A stretch of DNA of 32,546 nucleotides, from contig JAHBMJ010001327.1 in NCBI GenBank assembly GCA_018398765.1, positions 1 to 32,546 of the forward strand, read 5' to 3'. Shown here piece by piece: positions 9,701-19,877 of the stretch (position 1 is its first letter; every line of letters starts with the position of its first letter). Source of the stretch: Chromera velia (taxonomy: Eukaryota > Sar > Chromeraceae). The notes beneath the pieces were generated by a model. The model ran no database searches. It had not been told where the DNA came from and saw only the letters and a program-made list of their open reading frames with translations. The translations under genes and the position numbers were made by a program.

Positions 9701-12700
9701 GCCCTCCATTTATGGAGTGACTCGACCCAGAAGACACCAGGAATCGACCTGTCCCCCCCCTCTGCGGTGGGCACAGGGGACGGACCTCCGGAGGCCCCCC
9801 CCCTCCCGGGGCCGTGCTCCCTCTCCAGCTTCTTCCTATGTGCAATGGCCTTCTCAAGAGCCCCCGATTCCCCGTGGACGCTCACGGAAAACGAACGAAT
9901 CCACTTTTTTCGTAAACCGGCCACCCAGGCCCGATTTTGCACATTCCAGTAGACCCCTGGAACCCCGCTATCTCGGTGCTGCACTCGCTTCTGCTGCTGC
10001 TGCTGCTTTTTGAAGGCAGGACTGAGCCGCAACCCCCCTTTCTGTTGTTTGTGTTTCGAGGAAGACAAGGAAGACGAAGAGGAAGGGAGAGAAGAACGAA
10101 CTCTCTTTCCCCCAACCCCCCTTGGCAGGTGTTTCTTTTCCATCTCCTCGCGGAAAGAGATTGCCTCTCTGAGGGATTGGTCTCTTCCCAATCTGCTGAC
10201 AGAGAAAAGTTTAAAGTACTGTCTCTCTCCGACGTGCAGCCTGGATTCCCACCCATTCTTCTGATCGCGCCAGGAAACCCCAACCACACCGCTGGCGGGC
10301 CTCCCACTTGACGCACACACTCCCTCTTCCTCCTCGCCCTCTTCTTCTCCCTCCTCCTCTTCAGCAGGTTCTGCTGACGATTCTCGGCTCCCTCTCTGGC
10401 CAGAGGAGGAGGAAAGGGAAAGAGGTGCATTTGGGAAAGGGCTTTTGTTGCCCTGGAATTTCTCTTTCAGTTCGCTTTCCATTCGAGACAGATCAGTTGT
10501 TCCACTTTCTTTCATTTTCTCCATCTCTGTTCGACACCCCTCTGCCCTCTGCAACGCTGTGTCTCCGAACTTCGACAGAGGGAAGTGAAGACGCAGACGA
10601 CCGTCACCCACTCTGATACCAGTCTCCCAGCTGCTGATATTCCTGTTCCATCTGACACCGAACAGATGTCCCCCTTCCCCTACTGCTGCTGCCTCCCCAT
10701 CTTCCTCTTCCTCTTCCTCGGAAGGAGACGTCGGGAGGGATATACTCATGGATGGGCGGTTGATTGGACGAGGGGCATTCTGTCTCTCCATGTTTCTTCG
10801 GTACAAAATCGCCTTCTTAAGAGCCCCATCTTTTCCGTGGACGCTGACGGAAAAAGAACGAGAGGGCTTGTTGGGGAAATAACCCACCCAAGCCTGGTTG
10901 GTTGCATTCCAGTGAACCCCCACCACCCCATTCGGTCTGTGCGTCTCCCTGTGCTGCTGCTGCTGCTGCTGCTGCTTCTGTTTGAAGTTTTTACTGACTC
11001 GCAACCCCCCCTTCACTTTCTTTTTCGTGGAAGAGGCGGAACAGGAAGAAGAGACACCAGCAGCAGCAGCAGCAGAAGAAGAAGAAGAAGGGCGAGAAGG
11101 ACGCAGTGTCTTTCTCGCACCCCCTCCTGACAGGTACTTCCTTTCCATTCTCTGACGGAAGTCCTTCGCCTTTTGCAAGGCTCCCTCCTCCCCATGAACA
11201 GAAACAGAAAAATAACGACAGTACGGATGCCCCCCCACGTTCAGTCGAGAGTTCCAACCCCTTTTTGAGCTCCACGAAACACCCACCACTCCGCTGGAGC
11301 GCGTGGTCGCGGGGACACGGGAATCACCCGTACAAACCTCTCCGTCTTCCTGTTCGCCACCCTTCTCTTCCTTTTCCTTTTCCAAATCACCGTTGTCATT
11401 CTCTGTCTCCGTCTCTGTTCCATTACCACTCTCTTTCGCTATACCGCTTCCTTTGTGCTGCTCCTCCCGACACACGTTCGAGCTAGACACTCGACCCCTG
11501 CCACGCCCTTTCTGCACGCGTGAAGAGGAAGCGGAGGGCAAGACGGAAACGGGGCCTGCCGAAGCCCCGTGATGATCAGCTAGGAATTTTTTTTTCAGTT
11601 CGTCTTTCATCTCATCAAAGTCCGTCCTCCCCTGATCTTTCATTTCTTCCATTACCTTCCGGCACTCCTTTGCCCTCCGCAAGGCCTCTTCCTCCCCGAA
11701 CCTGCACACAGGAAAACGAATGTACATCTCAGGTTGCCGGGACATTTTCATCTTGCACTCCCACCTTTGAAGGTACTTGTTCCAGGTGACTCCAACCATT
11801 CCGCTCTCTCGCCTCCCCTCAGACTGCCCCAGGCTGACCTTTCCCGTCTCACCCGGGGGGCACTGCTCACCTTCACTTTTCTCCTCCCCTCCTTCCGACT
11901 CACTTCCACTGTCTGCCTGTGCCCCCCCCTCCTCACTCACAGGCCCACACTCGGAGTCAGGCAGATGCTTTCTCTCCATCTCTTGGCGAGCGGCGATCGC
12001 CAACTCACGTGCTATTTCATCCCCGTGAACAGCAACGGGAAAGTTCTCACGGTACGTGTGGGCTCCTACTGTGAGGTTGGCACGCCACCGGCTGTTTTCT
12101 GAATCCCAGCTGACTCCTACCTTCTCACAAAACCTTCTTCCTTTCCCTGCACGCGTCTTTTCTGCAGCAAGAGAGCCAGACTGTCGAGTCTCTGCAAAAT
12201 CCCCTTGCGCTTCTTTCCCTCCTTCTTTCTCCTTCTGACTCTTTGGAACAGGGGGACCTGATTTTGATGTGAGGATGAGGGGCCTTTTCTGTTTCTCTTC
12301 CTCCTCCTTCCTCACACGCTTCACGTACACTTTCGCTGCACGTAGGGCGGCTTCACGATCCCCATACTCAGAGAGGGAGAAAGACGAGGAACACGAACGA
12401 CCGTCTACCCGCACCCTCACCACCCACTGGTCCCCACCCTCGTCCCAACTGACTCCCTCAACCCCGCTCGGCCACATTGTGCATGGGTTCGGAGACTTCC
12501 TTTTCCTCTTCGCCTGCACGGGCCCTCCAGGAGCACACGCAGCTGCAGAGGAGGCAGAGGGAACCTCCTTTTCCTCATCCCCCCCGCTGTTCATCTCCCC
12601 CTCTTCTACCCCTCTTTCCTTCTCCTTCTCTTCCCTCTCCTCTCTTTCTACCCTTCTTTTTTTCTCCTTTTCCTCCTTCTGCTCTTCTTCCAGCCTTTTT

Positions 12701-13953
12701 TCCTTCTCCTTCTCTTCCCCCTCCTCTCTTTCTACCCCTCTTTCCTTCTCCTTCTCTTCCCTCTCCTCTCTTTCTACCCTTCTTTTTTTCTCCTTTTCCT
12801 CCTTCTCCTCTTCTTCCAGCCTTCTTTCCTTCTCCTTCTCTTCCCCCTCCTCTCTTTCCACCCTTCTTTCTTTCTCCTTCTCTTTCTTCTCCTCTTCTTC
12901 CAGCCTTCTCCTTTTCTCCTTCTCTTCCCTCTCTTTCTCCATCTCCCCGTCCGTTCCCTCCCCTACACCCTCCTCCGGTCCCCTCTGTGAGAAAGGACCA
13001 TCACGGTGACGCAAAGGGCCGTGGAGGACGGGGGGGGAGACGGCGGGCATCGGGTGTGAGTCTGGGCACCGAGGTCTGTTTTGGGGGGCTGAGAACAGAA
13101 ACGAGGCCGGTCTGATGCCGTCTCCTCTGTCTCTTTGTCTGTCTCCGTCGCGAAAAGCTCGGGAGACCCCCCCCATGGAGAAGTGTTGGCACAGAGGCTG
13201 ACTGAGAGAGGCGGGGCGCAAGTGAGCGACAGGGGTTGCACTCGATCTACCGCCAGATGGGGTCGTTTGCGCCTGCGAAGCCACTCGGGGAAGGCTGTGA
13301 GGGGCAGCAGAAACACCCGCAGAGGGCAGGAAACGAGTGAGGCCGTCTCCTGCTCCACTGCCTCCTTCCCTATCTCTGTTCTGTCCTTCACGCTCATTGA
13401 GGCGATCCTGTTGTCCGAGACGGCTGCTGCTTTGAAAAAATGAGGGGCTTCTCCCGGCCTGCTCTGGTCGGCTGGTCTCTCTGCCTCCCCCTTGGCTGTG
13501 CAGGAAGGAAGAAAAGGACTGTGCACGTCTCTGTCTTCCCCCGTCTCCACTCTCTCCCCTCTCACCGTCCCGTCCCGCACTGATGCCGGTCCTCCCCTCT
13601 GAGGGAGGCGGGGGGGCAGAGCCTGTGCCGAAAGAGGAGGAGACGGCGGACGAGGAGACGGAAACCCCAGCGGCTCTTTGCGGACGGGCGCGGTTCCAGG
13701 AAAAGCCCGTGACCATCACCTCATCGTCATCTTCATCTGCAGCAAAGGGGACGGGTGCAGTGAAGTGCCCAGTATGGCTGTAGGCGGCTGCGGCGGAGAA
13801 GGGAGGCTGGCGGGGGGCTGCCGCACTGCTGGAACTCGCGCTCGCGTGTTCCGCAGTCTCCTGAGGTCTCTCTTCCTCCTCGTCGTCTTCCACGTTGATG
13901 ACCTCCTCCAGGTCGCTCATGGGAGCTTCCTCAGCAGGGGGCTGCGGGTCTTC
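4500..13953 (-). CDS. Predicted AP2/ERF (x10) - SET domain fusion protein, seven exons
   Basis: Exons on the minus strand: 13953-8666, 8280-8129, 7819-7681, 6673-6535, 6019-5900, 5369-5305 and 4539-4500. The first acceptor (TTCCTATTGCAG) precedes 13953, so a 5' exon, probably untranslated, lies upstream. The first in-frame ATG at 13920 gives 1,969 aa. The N-terminus is acidic, Ser-rich and disordered. A Lys/Glu repeat covers residues ~325-440. AP2 domains start near residues 482, 598, 705, 873, 993, 1083, 1207, 1313, 1390 and 1490, each with a G-V-x-W strand, an F-S/F-P strand and a final helix. The SET domain covers ~1830-1963: G-D-G (1842-1844), E-Y-V-G (1859-1862), F-A-N-D-G-N (1907-1912), I-E-K-G-R-E, and Y-D-K-G-Y-W (1958-1963). 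There is no post-SET cysteine cluster. SET proteins transfer methyl groups from AdoMet to lysine. AP2 domains bind DNA, so a nuclear chromatin role is inferred. Junction phases all agree. Two adjacent genes remain possible. Confidence 0.82.
4592..4635 (+). repeat. (GAA)n microsatellite in the last AP2-SET intron
   Basis: About 14 perfect GAA units, lying between the last exon (ends at 4539) and the GACT minisatellite. The serine-run and arginine-run open frames here are repeat translations. Confidence 0.95.
4808..5303 (+). repeat. GACT/GACG minisatellite with alternating 77- and 65-bp units
   Basis: Tetranucleotide-based DNA (GACT, GACG, GACA) with a higher-order repeat. The marker ACTTGACTTACTGAGTGACT recurs at 4874, 4951, 5016, 5093 and 5158, at spacings of 77, 65, 77 and 65 bases. 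The pair is therefore a 142-bp unit, and the longer form carries 12 extra bases (three tetranucleotides). It lies inside the last intron of the AP2-SET gene and touches the 5' splice site at 5304. Confidence 0.95.
6190..6229 (+). repeat. (GA)n microsatellite
   Basis: A GAGA run of about 40 bases inside the AP2-SET intron between exons 4 and 5. It is read as CTCT on the transcribed strand. Confidence 0.95.
6459..6508 (+). repeat. (CA)n microsatellite, downstream of the SET exon
   Basis: A CA repeat with a few substitutions, which is GU-rich in the transcript. It begins about 25 bases into the intron after exon 4 of the AP2-SET gene. Confidence 0.95.
6675..6722 (+). repeat. (CA)n/(CGCA)n microsatellite forming the SET exon acceptor region
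   Basis: On the transcribed strand this is (GU)n followed by (GCGU)n, running directly into the GCAG acceptor of exon 4 at 6674-6675. It replaces the usual polypyrimidine tract. Confidence 0.95.
9815..11805 (-). repeat. Duplicated three-AP2-domain module inside the AP2-SET gene
   Basis: AP2 domains 3-4-5 (about 11805-10775) and 6-7-8 (about 10670-9815) are paralogous blocks. Domains 3 and 6 share a D/S-x-M-x-x-E-L-K-x-K-F tail. Domains 4 and 7 share S-G-V-V-G-V-S-W. Both blocks then have a Ser-rich linker, a K-G-G-L-R motif and a poly-Gln run before domains 5 and 8. The shared linkers show duplication of a whole three-domain unit, not of single domains. Confidence 0.85.
12600..12945 (-). repeat. 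126-bp coding tandem repeat, Lys/Glu-rich
   Basis: The plus-strand block TCTACCCCTCTTTCCTTCTC recurs at about 12604 and 12730, with a degenerate third copy near 12856. The period is 126 bases, or 42 residues. It encodes a highly charged E-K-E-K-E/R-R-V-E-R-E-E pattern, probably a long single helix or coiled coil in front of the first AP2 domain. The period is a multiple of three, so copy-number change would keep the frame. Confidence 0.9.
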
Positions 13954-14579
13954 CTGCAATAGGAAGAAATATTCAAATGCATATCCGAAAAGAGAGTGAG
14001 TGCAAAATTCCGAAGGAAAAATGGAATTAAGGAGAGGTCTGAATTCAAATGACTGAAGAGCAACTATTCGCTTTTTAAGTGCATCGCAGTGTTACCCATC
14101 CAAAATACTGTAGCCCATCGTCTCGTTTCACTCTCTGCATCTCCCAAAGAGCCGGCAAGGCCACACAATGTCAAAAAGGCCAAATTCCACCCTCCCTGTC
14201 TCCTCTCCACTGACCTCCCCGATCAAGCCCAGAAAATTGTGTCCTGCATCCATCTTCAAAGGAGACCACCTGCTTGCTGGCCTTCTCAGTGGGATCTACC
14301 AAAAGTTCAATGTGCTGTCAGAGAAGATGCCTGCACACCTCTCTGCTTTACCAAAAGGTTAAATACTCCTCCCTCGCAAAAAGGTCGGGAAAAACTATTA
14401 GTAAGAGTTGGGAAGCAAAAATAGTGTGCAGGCTGAAAAGTCAGACTGCGCTGAAGCCCATCAGACGGAAGCGATTCACTGAAGTCGTGCCTTGGAACGT
14501 CAGTGGCAGTGCGGTTGTAGTTTTTGCACGTGAGAGACAGATTACCGAAGAAGGACATTGAACGTCGGACGAGTCGATT

Positions 14580-14760
14580 CGTCACGCCCGCACGGAGACG
14601 GCGGCGCGACTGAAACTCGGACGGGCCGGCCAGGCCGGGCCCCGCGGGGCCGCGCGCGTACGTATACATATAGATCCCCTCAGCGCCCCGGCGGTTCCCA
14701 GGCCCACACGGACTGCCACGTCGCACTCCGCGGGCTCACTGGGCCACCGTCGGCCCACCG
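14580..14760. promoter_or_regulatory. GC-rich block with TATA-like motif, candidate AP2-SET promoter
   Basis: A GC-rich, CpG-rich segment contains GGCCGGCC and CCCCGCGGGG palindromes next to ATACATATAGAT at 14664-14675. The same 12 bases occur at 19827-19838, just before the ankyrin gene. Read on the minus strand, the motif is a TATA-like element upstream of the AP2-SET gene. Promoter function is inferred from composition and position only. Confidence 0.4.
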
Positions 14761-15409
14761 AGTCTACTACCGAGACCTGAAACCTTCGATCACAGCCTCC
14801 CGTTTTGAAAACAGTTCTTTTTCATCATTGTCAAGTTGTTTTTTAATTGCATTTTTTTTAAAATTAATTTTAACATACATAGTTCTTGCATAATTCGAGT
14901 ACAAATTCATGATGGAGGTTTTTGTTATGCATATCGCGTCCCCAGATATGAAGAGACACAAATTCACTGTTAGTCTGCTTAGAGTCCGGTTTAAGTTCAT
15001 TTCTGCACATAAATTCGATAAGACGTTTTGCCCCGATCAGCTCTAATCCTCATTATTCTTTAAATAGTCTTTTTCATTTTTTTTTAGTTTTTTTGTAACT
15101 AGAACGCAATATAACCCGAGAAACATTAATTAAATTTGATTGACTATCTTTACAAAAATAAGAACTTATCAAGAACAAACAAAAAAAAACCAGAAAAACA
15201 TACAGAAGGGTATAGAGAAGAGAGAAAAGAAAACATGAAGAAAATGAGAGGGGGAAAAAAGATTAAATAAGAAAAAATTTCAAATCATTTAGAATCACAC
15301 TCCAATTCATCAAGGATTTAAACATATTTATAGAGACACACTAGTGGGTAAACTTGGGTAAACTTTTACAACTATCTGTATGACAATTATTTTTCACAGT
15401 TTCACTTCA

Positions 15410-15415
15410 TTTATT
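15410..15415 (-). terminator. Candidate polyadenylation signal of gyrA
   Basis: AATAAA on the minus strand, about 72 bases after the gyrA stop codon. Confidence 0.4.
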
Positions 15416-15486
15416 CATGCAGCAATGGTAAACCAAATCTTAAAAGATGTTCATAAATTTTTTGAATTCAACACATTGTTTCTCTC

Positions 15487-18400
15487 TCAAGTTGTTCTTT
15501 CATCTAAAGAGGGCTCTTCATTTGCATCTGTGTCTTCTGCATCCTCCTGAGGTATTCCCACACCTTTTGGAACAAAAGCTACAGAAGCAACAGCGTCCCC
15601 TGCAGGCAGTTTCTGCACACGCACTCCCTTGGCCATGCGGCCCTGTACAGATATGGGGTCAGTGCTTTGTCGCACCATTCGACCTTTCCGCGTCCCCACA
15701 AGAATATCCGTCTCGGGAGGACACGTCCGAAGACAAGTCAGGAAATCCTCTGAGCCTTTTTTGAATTTCATTGCGATTGAACCCATACCCGCCCGTGCTT
15801 GTACTCTCAAGTCACTTGCACGCAACCTCTTCCCAATTCCATTGCTTGTCAAACACAAAAGACTGCTTTCTTCATTACCTTCTTCCCCCTTCTCCCCCCC
15901 CGGCAACACCTCCATGTCCTCCACCAGATCCCCCGGCCTCAATCGGATCGCGCGCACACCGCGCGAAGTTCTCCCGGTTACTCTCAGATCAGATCCAGAC
16001 GCAGAGAACCTCAAAGCCCTCCCCCCTCTGGTTCCCACGACAATCGAGTCTGCCTCACTGCACACCCGCGCAAATTTCAACGAGTCTCCCTCGTTCACCG
16101 TCATCACACGGAGACCTCTCGCAGTCACCCTTCTGAGGGCAGAGAGCTTGCATCTCTTCATCAACCCCGCGTTGGTCATCAGGACCAGAAAACTCTCTTC
16201 AGCCTCGTCCTCTCTGCCTGCTGCCTCTTCCCCCTTCGTCTTGCTGGGCTCTGCTGGCAGTGTCAGAACCGCAGCCACCTTTGTCTCTGCCGAGATGGGA
16301 AGCACAGAGGGTGCAGGCACCCCCCTGGCTGTTCTGCCGGCCATGGGCACGATTGCAGGGGGGAGATCGAAGGCAAAACCGTCGGAAGTGAAAACGAGAA
16401 CCCTGTCTTTCTCGGAACACACACAAAAAAGACGGAGGTAATCATTCTCACTCAACCGCCCCACTCCCGCCTTCCCACCCGTCCCCCGCCCCTGCATGGC
16501 GAAGTCTGAGAGCGACAGTCGCTTCACATACCCCTTCGCTGTCAGCATCAACGCCGACACCTCGTCTGCCTCATCCTGTCCATCCGCCCCCCCCAACAGA
16601 ATCCCCCCACTTGCATCGCCCTGCCGCTGAGACCACTGCTTGTCCTTCCCCCCTCCCCCGAAAGCTATGGGCCCTGCAGGCTCTCCGTTCTCGTCTATCT
16701 CCACAATCAACGATCTGCGCGGTCGCGCGTGCTTCGCTGCAACTTCCTTCAATTCTTCCTTGATCACATCCCACACTTTCTGGTCTTCTTTCATCAATTC
16801 GTTCAGCTCCTCAATGCGTTTTCTGACTCCCTCGAGCTCCTCGCGAAGGGCAGACTCCTCAAGAGAAGTCAAACGGCCCAAGGTCAGACGCAGCACTGCC
16901 TGCGCCTGTTCTGCAGACAGCCTGAAGGGCTCTTTCGAGAGCGCATCCCGCGCCGCCCCCTGGTCGCTAGAGGCTCGGATGACGTCCACCACATCATCAA
17001 TCCGTCTGAGGGCAGAGAGGAGTCCTTCTATCACGTGGGCACGCGCCTCCCTCCTCAGAAGCTCCGCCGCCGCCATTCTCCGAACAGTGGAGAAACGGAA
17101 GTCCAGCCAGAACAGCAGAGCAGCCCTGTGAAAAGAGGACATGGAGCACGAGAGGAAGAAAGGGGCATCAACATTCATCAATCAATCAATCAATCAATCA
17201 AGAAAGCAAGAAGGAAAACAAGCAAGATTGAACGAACGAAGGAACACAGCAGCAGACCCAGGCAGTCTCACCTCCCACCCTCTTGCTTGTGGAAACAGAC
17301 CAAATCTTTTTTTCTTCCTCTCTTCCTTCCTTTGCTTGAATAGAAGCATTCATGGACAGAAAAAAGAGAGAGACAACCGACGGACTCATGTTGGGAGAGA
17401 CATCGAAAGCGCAGAAGGAGGGGAAAGACAACGAGAAGAAGAAACGAGAGCCGGGCAGCCATTCCAGAAGAGCCAGTATGTGATTTCGGATTTCTGACAA
17501 GACAAAAGGCACAACCAGCCAGCCAGCCAGGAGGGGAGGTGATCCTTCCTGCCGCATAGATAGACCGTCTGCCTGTCTAGCGGCCTACCCCTTCCAGAGA
17601 AGAGAAAAGAAGAAACACGAGAAGACCGCCGGGGAGGGAGGAAGGAAGGAGGGAAGAAAGAAAAGAAGAAACGAGTAAACGAAATGTGAAAAAGGCATAA
17701 CCAAAAAAGGGTAAGAAGAAAGAGAGGGAAAGAACAAAGGAGAATGAGATCAAGGCCCAAAAAACCAGAAAAAAGAAGAAAAGAAAGAGAGGTAGATCAA
17801 GGGACCAGCAAATCAAATGAACAAAGCAGCAGCACCAAAATCGATCCACCCACCGGAGTGTGAGCCTCACAGGTTGTTTACCATTCTCACCAATTGCTAC
17901 CAAATTTCCGGAGAAAGACGACTCCAAATTCGTCAGCTTCCACATTTTCTGTAACACCCGTGAAGGAATTGCCCCTCTCTTGATCTCTATAACCACCCTC
18001 ATGCCGTCTCTGTCACTTTCATCCCGAACATCCGCAATGCCCTCCAACTTCTTCTCAGTTGCAAGCGCGGCTATTCTCTCCAACAGAAGAGCCTTGTTCA
18101 CAGAGAACGGAAGTTCAGTAACCACAAGAGCTGACCCCTCCCTCCCCCGACCCTTCTGGATTTCCTCCACGTGCACACGCGCACGCACACGAACGCCCCC
18201 CCCTGATGTGGTGTACAGCTTCCTTGCCCCCTGAGTGCCCAGAATGATCCCCCCTGTTGGAAAATCTGGCCCCGGCACTAATTGGAACAAATCGTCGTCT
18301 GGCAACTCTCTCTCGTCGATCAACGCGATACACGCACTGACCAACTCTCCCAGATTGTGGGGGGGAATATTCGTTGCCATTCCCACGGCAATGCCTGTTG

Positions 18401-19169
18401 CACCATTCAGCAGCAAATTCGGCACACGGGCTGGAAGCACGGTGGGTTCTTTCTCATTCCCATCGAAATTCGGAAGGAAATCCACGGCCGCACTGCGGTC
18501 CTTCTCTCCTGAGGACGAGAGGTCCCGAAGCAACGCGTCAGTCGCGAAGCCTGTCAGTCTGCTCTCAGTGTACCTCATGGCTGCTGCCGGGTCTCCATCG
18601 ACAGACCCAAAGTTGCCGTGCCCGTCCACCAGGGGGGCCTGCATGACGAAGTCCTGGGCCATTCGCACAAGGGCGTCGTACACAGCCACATCGCCGTGGG
18701 GATGGTATTTTCCCAACACCTCCCCGACAACCCTGGCGCACTTTCGAAAAGACGAAGAGGGACTAAGGCCAAGTTCGCTCATCGCCCACAAAATTCTTCT
18801 GTGCACTGGTTTCAGACCGTCTCTGGCATCTGGAAGGGCCCTGCCAAGGATGATGGACATGGCATATGACATGAAGGAGGTCGATAGCTCGGTCTCCAAC
18901 TCGATCTGTATGACGTTGTTTCCGGGAGACGGGGGCACGAGGGAGGCCGTCTCTGTCTCTGTCCCCAGGGGCGGGGCCTTGAAGAGTGACGTGGAAGGTT
19001 GCGATGAGTGGGGGGGGGCATGACCGGGTCTGTCTTTCAATCGGGGTCTGTGCGGTGTCCCTCTCAAGTTTTGTCCGAGGAAGGCACCAACAGACATTTT
19101 AGAACAGGAGACGGCAGCTGATGAAAAGAAGGAAAGGAAAATAAATAAACGCACACGTAAAGACACCAT
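15487..19169 (-). CDS. gyrA: DNA gyrase subunit A, predicted plastid-targeted, two exons
   Basis: Exons are 19169-17854 and 17125-15487. Donor CCG|GTGGGT and acceptor TTTCACAG join CG+G into one Arg codon, giving 984 aa. Gyrase A cuts and rejoins DNA through its active-site Tyr and, with gyrase B and ATP, introduces negative supercoils. Residues 1-~22 look like a signal peptide (hydrophobic L-F-I-F-L-S-F-F) and ~23-85 resemble a transit peptide. This is the two-part signal used for import into complex plastids. The core starts near residue 90 with [10 protein letters not shown]. The active-site Tyr is residue 200 (A-A-M-R-Y-T-E). The quinolone-region motif reads [10 protein letters not shown], with Val161 at the Ser83 position of E. 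coli numbering. The C-terminal part has a gyrase-box-like Q-G-R-G-T-G-G-K and several G-R-x-x-R-G-V-R blade motifs, favouring gyrase over ParC. Confidence 0.95.
17176..17200 (+). repeat. (AATC)n microsatellite in the gyrA intron
   Basis: Six ATCA-type units just inside the acceptor end of the 728-base gyrA intron (17126-17853). The rest of the intron is purine-rich on the plus strand, so the transcript is pyrimidine-rich, and it has no coding signal. Confidence 0.9.
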
Positions 19170-19877
19170 TCTCGGGAAAGCTTTGCGATATCACTTTGTA
19201 CAGGAACAGCTTGAAAGGACGATTATGTTTTGCATACACGTGGAGCCTCTCTCCAGTGCGCCAACTACAACGTCAACCACCTTCTCGCGCAACAACGACT
19301 ATGTAGAACGTTAGAGGTCACTCAGTGATTCGAGAAGAACTGATGCGATGCAACCGTTGGCTACGTTTCCCCATGTTCACGCACTCTTGCCCACTTTTGC
19401 TGGCGCTCCATAAATGGAAGGAGAAGCCTCTCAGTGATCGAAGGATGTACGTGTGAAAGCTGTTGATCGGGAAGATTCGGGAAGGTAACGGATGGTAACG
19501 GGCGATTCGAGATGATTCGAGTCTTTTAGCTCGGCATTCGTTGCGCGCGGCGGCGCGCACGCGTTCGCGGCCCCCGGCCGGCGGCGGGCCGCGCCGCGCC
19601 GCATGCTCTTACAAAGGTCAGACGTCCCACAGAGATTGTACACGCCGGGTAGACGTACCATATGTATAGCACACAGACCGCAGTGACAACACACTGTCCC
19701 CTAGTGATATGGAGCAGGACTGATCGACCGTAGCAACATCTTTAGAACGATCGTGTGCCACATCTTGCGTAAGAACATGCAGAGTGGCTCTGTCTGCATG
19801 CGTGCGGTTCAATACGGACTACTCCGATACATATAGATGCCGGATTCAAGCTCCAGCGAGTAAGCACACACGCAAAA
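19170..19877. promoter_or_regulatory. Divergent intergenic region between gyrA and the ankyrin gene
   Basis: About 700 bases separate two divergently transcribed genes, so both promoters should be here. A very GC-rich block occupies about 19541-19602 (GCGCGCGGCGGCGCGC and GGCCGGCGGCGG words). It resembles the GC block at 14580-14760. No ORF or RNA gene was recognised. Confidence 0.5.
19827..19838 (+). promoter_or_regulatory. TATA-like ATACATATAGAT motif of the ankyrin gene
   Basis: The motif lies about 40 bases before the ankyrin ATG. The identical 12-mer occurs at 14664-14675 and a similar TATATATAG at 22995-23003, upstream of the tetraspan gene. A core promoter role is inferred. The spacing to the ATG implies a very short 5' UTR. 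Confidence 0.4.

Larger units (their letters stand above)
13954..15486. other. Intergenic region between AP2-SET (5' side) and gyrA (3' side)
   Basis: Both neighbours are on the minus strand. The region should hold the AP2-SET promoter and 5' UTR exon. About 14580-14760 is strongly GC-rich, while 14810-15480 is AT-rich with poly-A and poly-T runs. No supported protein-coding exon was found. The minus-strand open frame at 14307-14726 has no recognisable domain. Confidence 0.55.

Noticed and set aside
12269-13115. Ser/Phe/Pro-rich plus-strand frames
   Set aside because: Antisense of the Lys/Glu repeat of the AP2-SET gene.
13957-13959. TTG start of the AP2 frame
   Set aside because: These bases are part of the TTGCAG acceptor. 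The first in-frame ATG is at 13920, and translation probably starts there or in an upstream exon.
15629-16441. 270-codon plus-strand frame
   Set aside because: Antisense of the gyrase A C-terminal domain.
18235-19023. 262-codon plus-strand frame
   Set aside because: Antisense of the gyrase A catalytic core.
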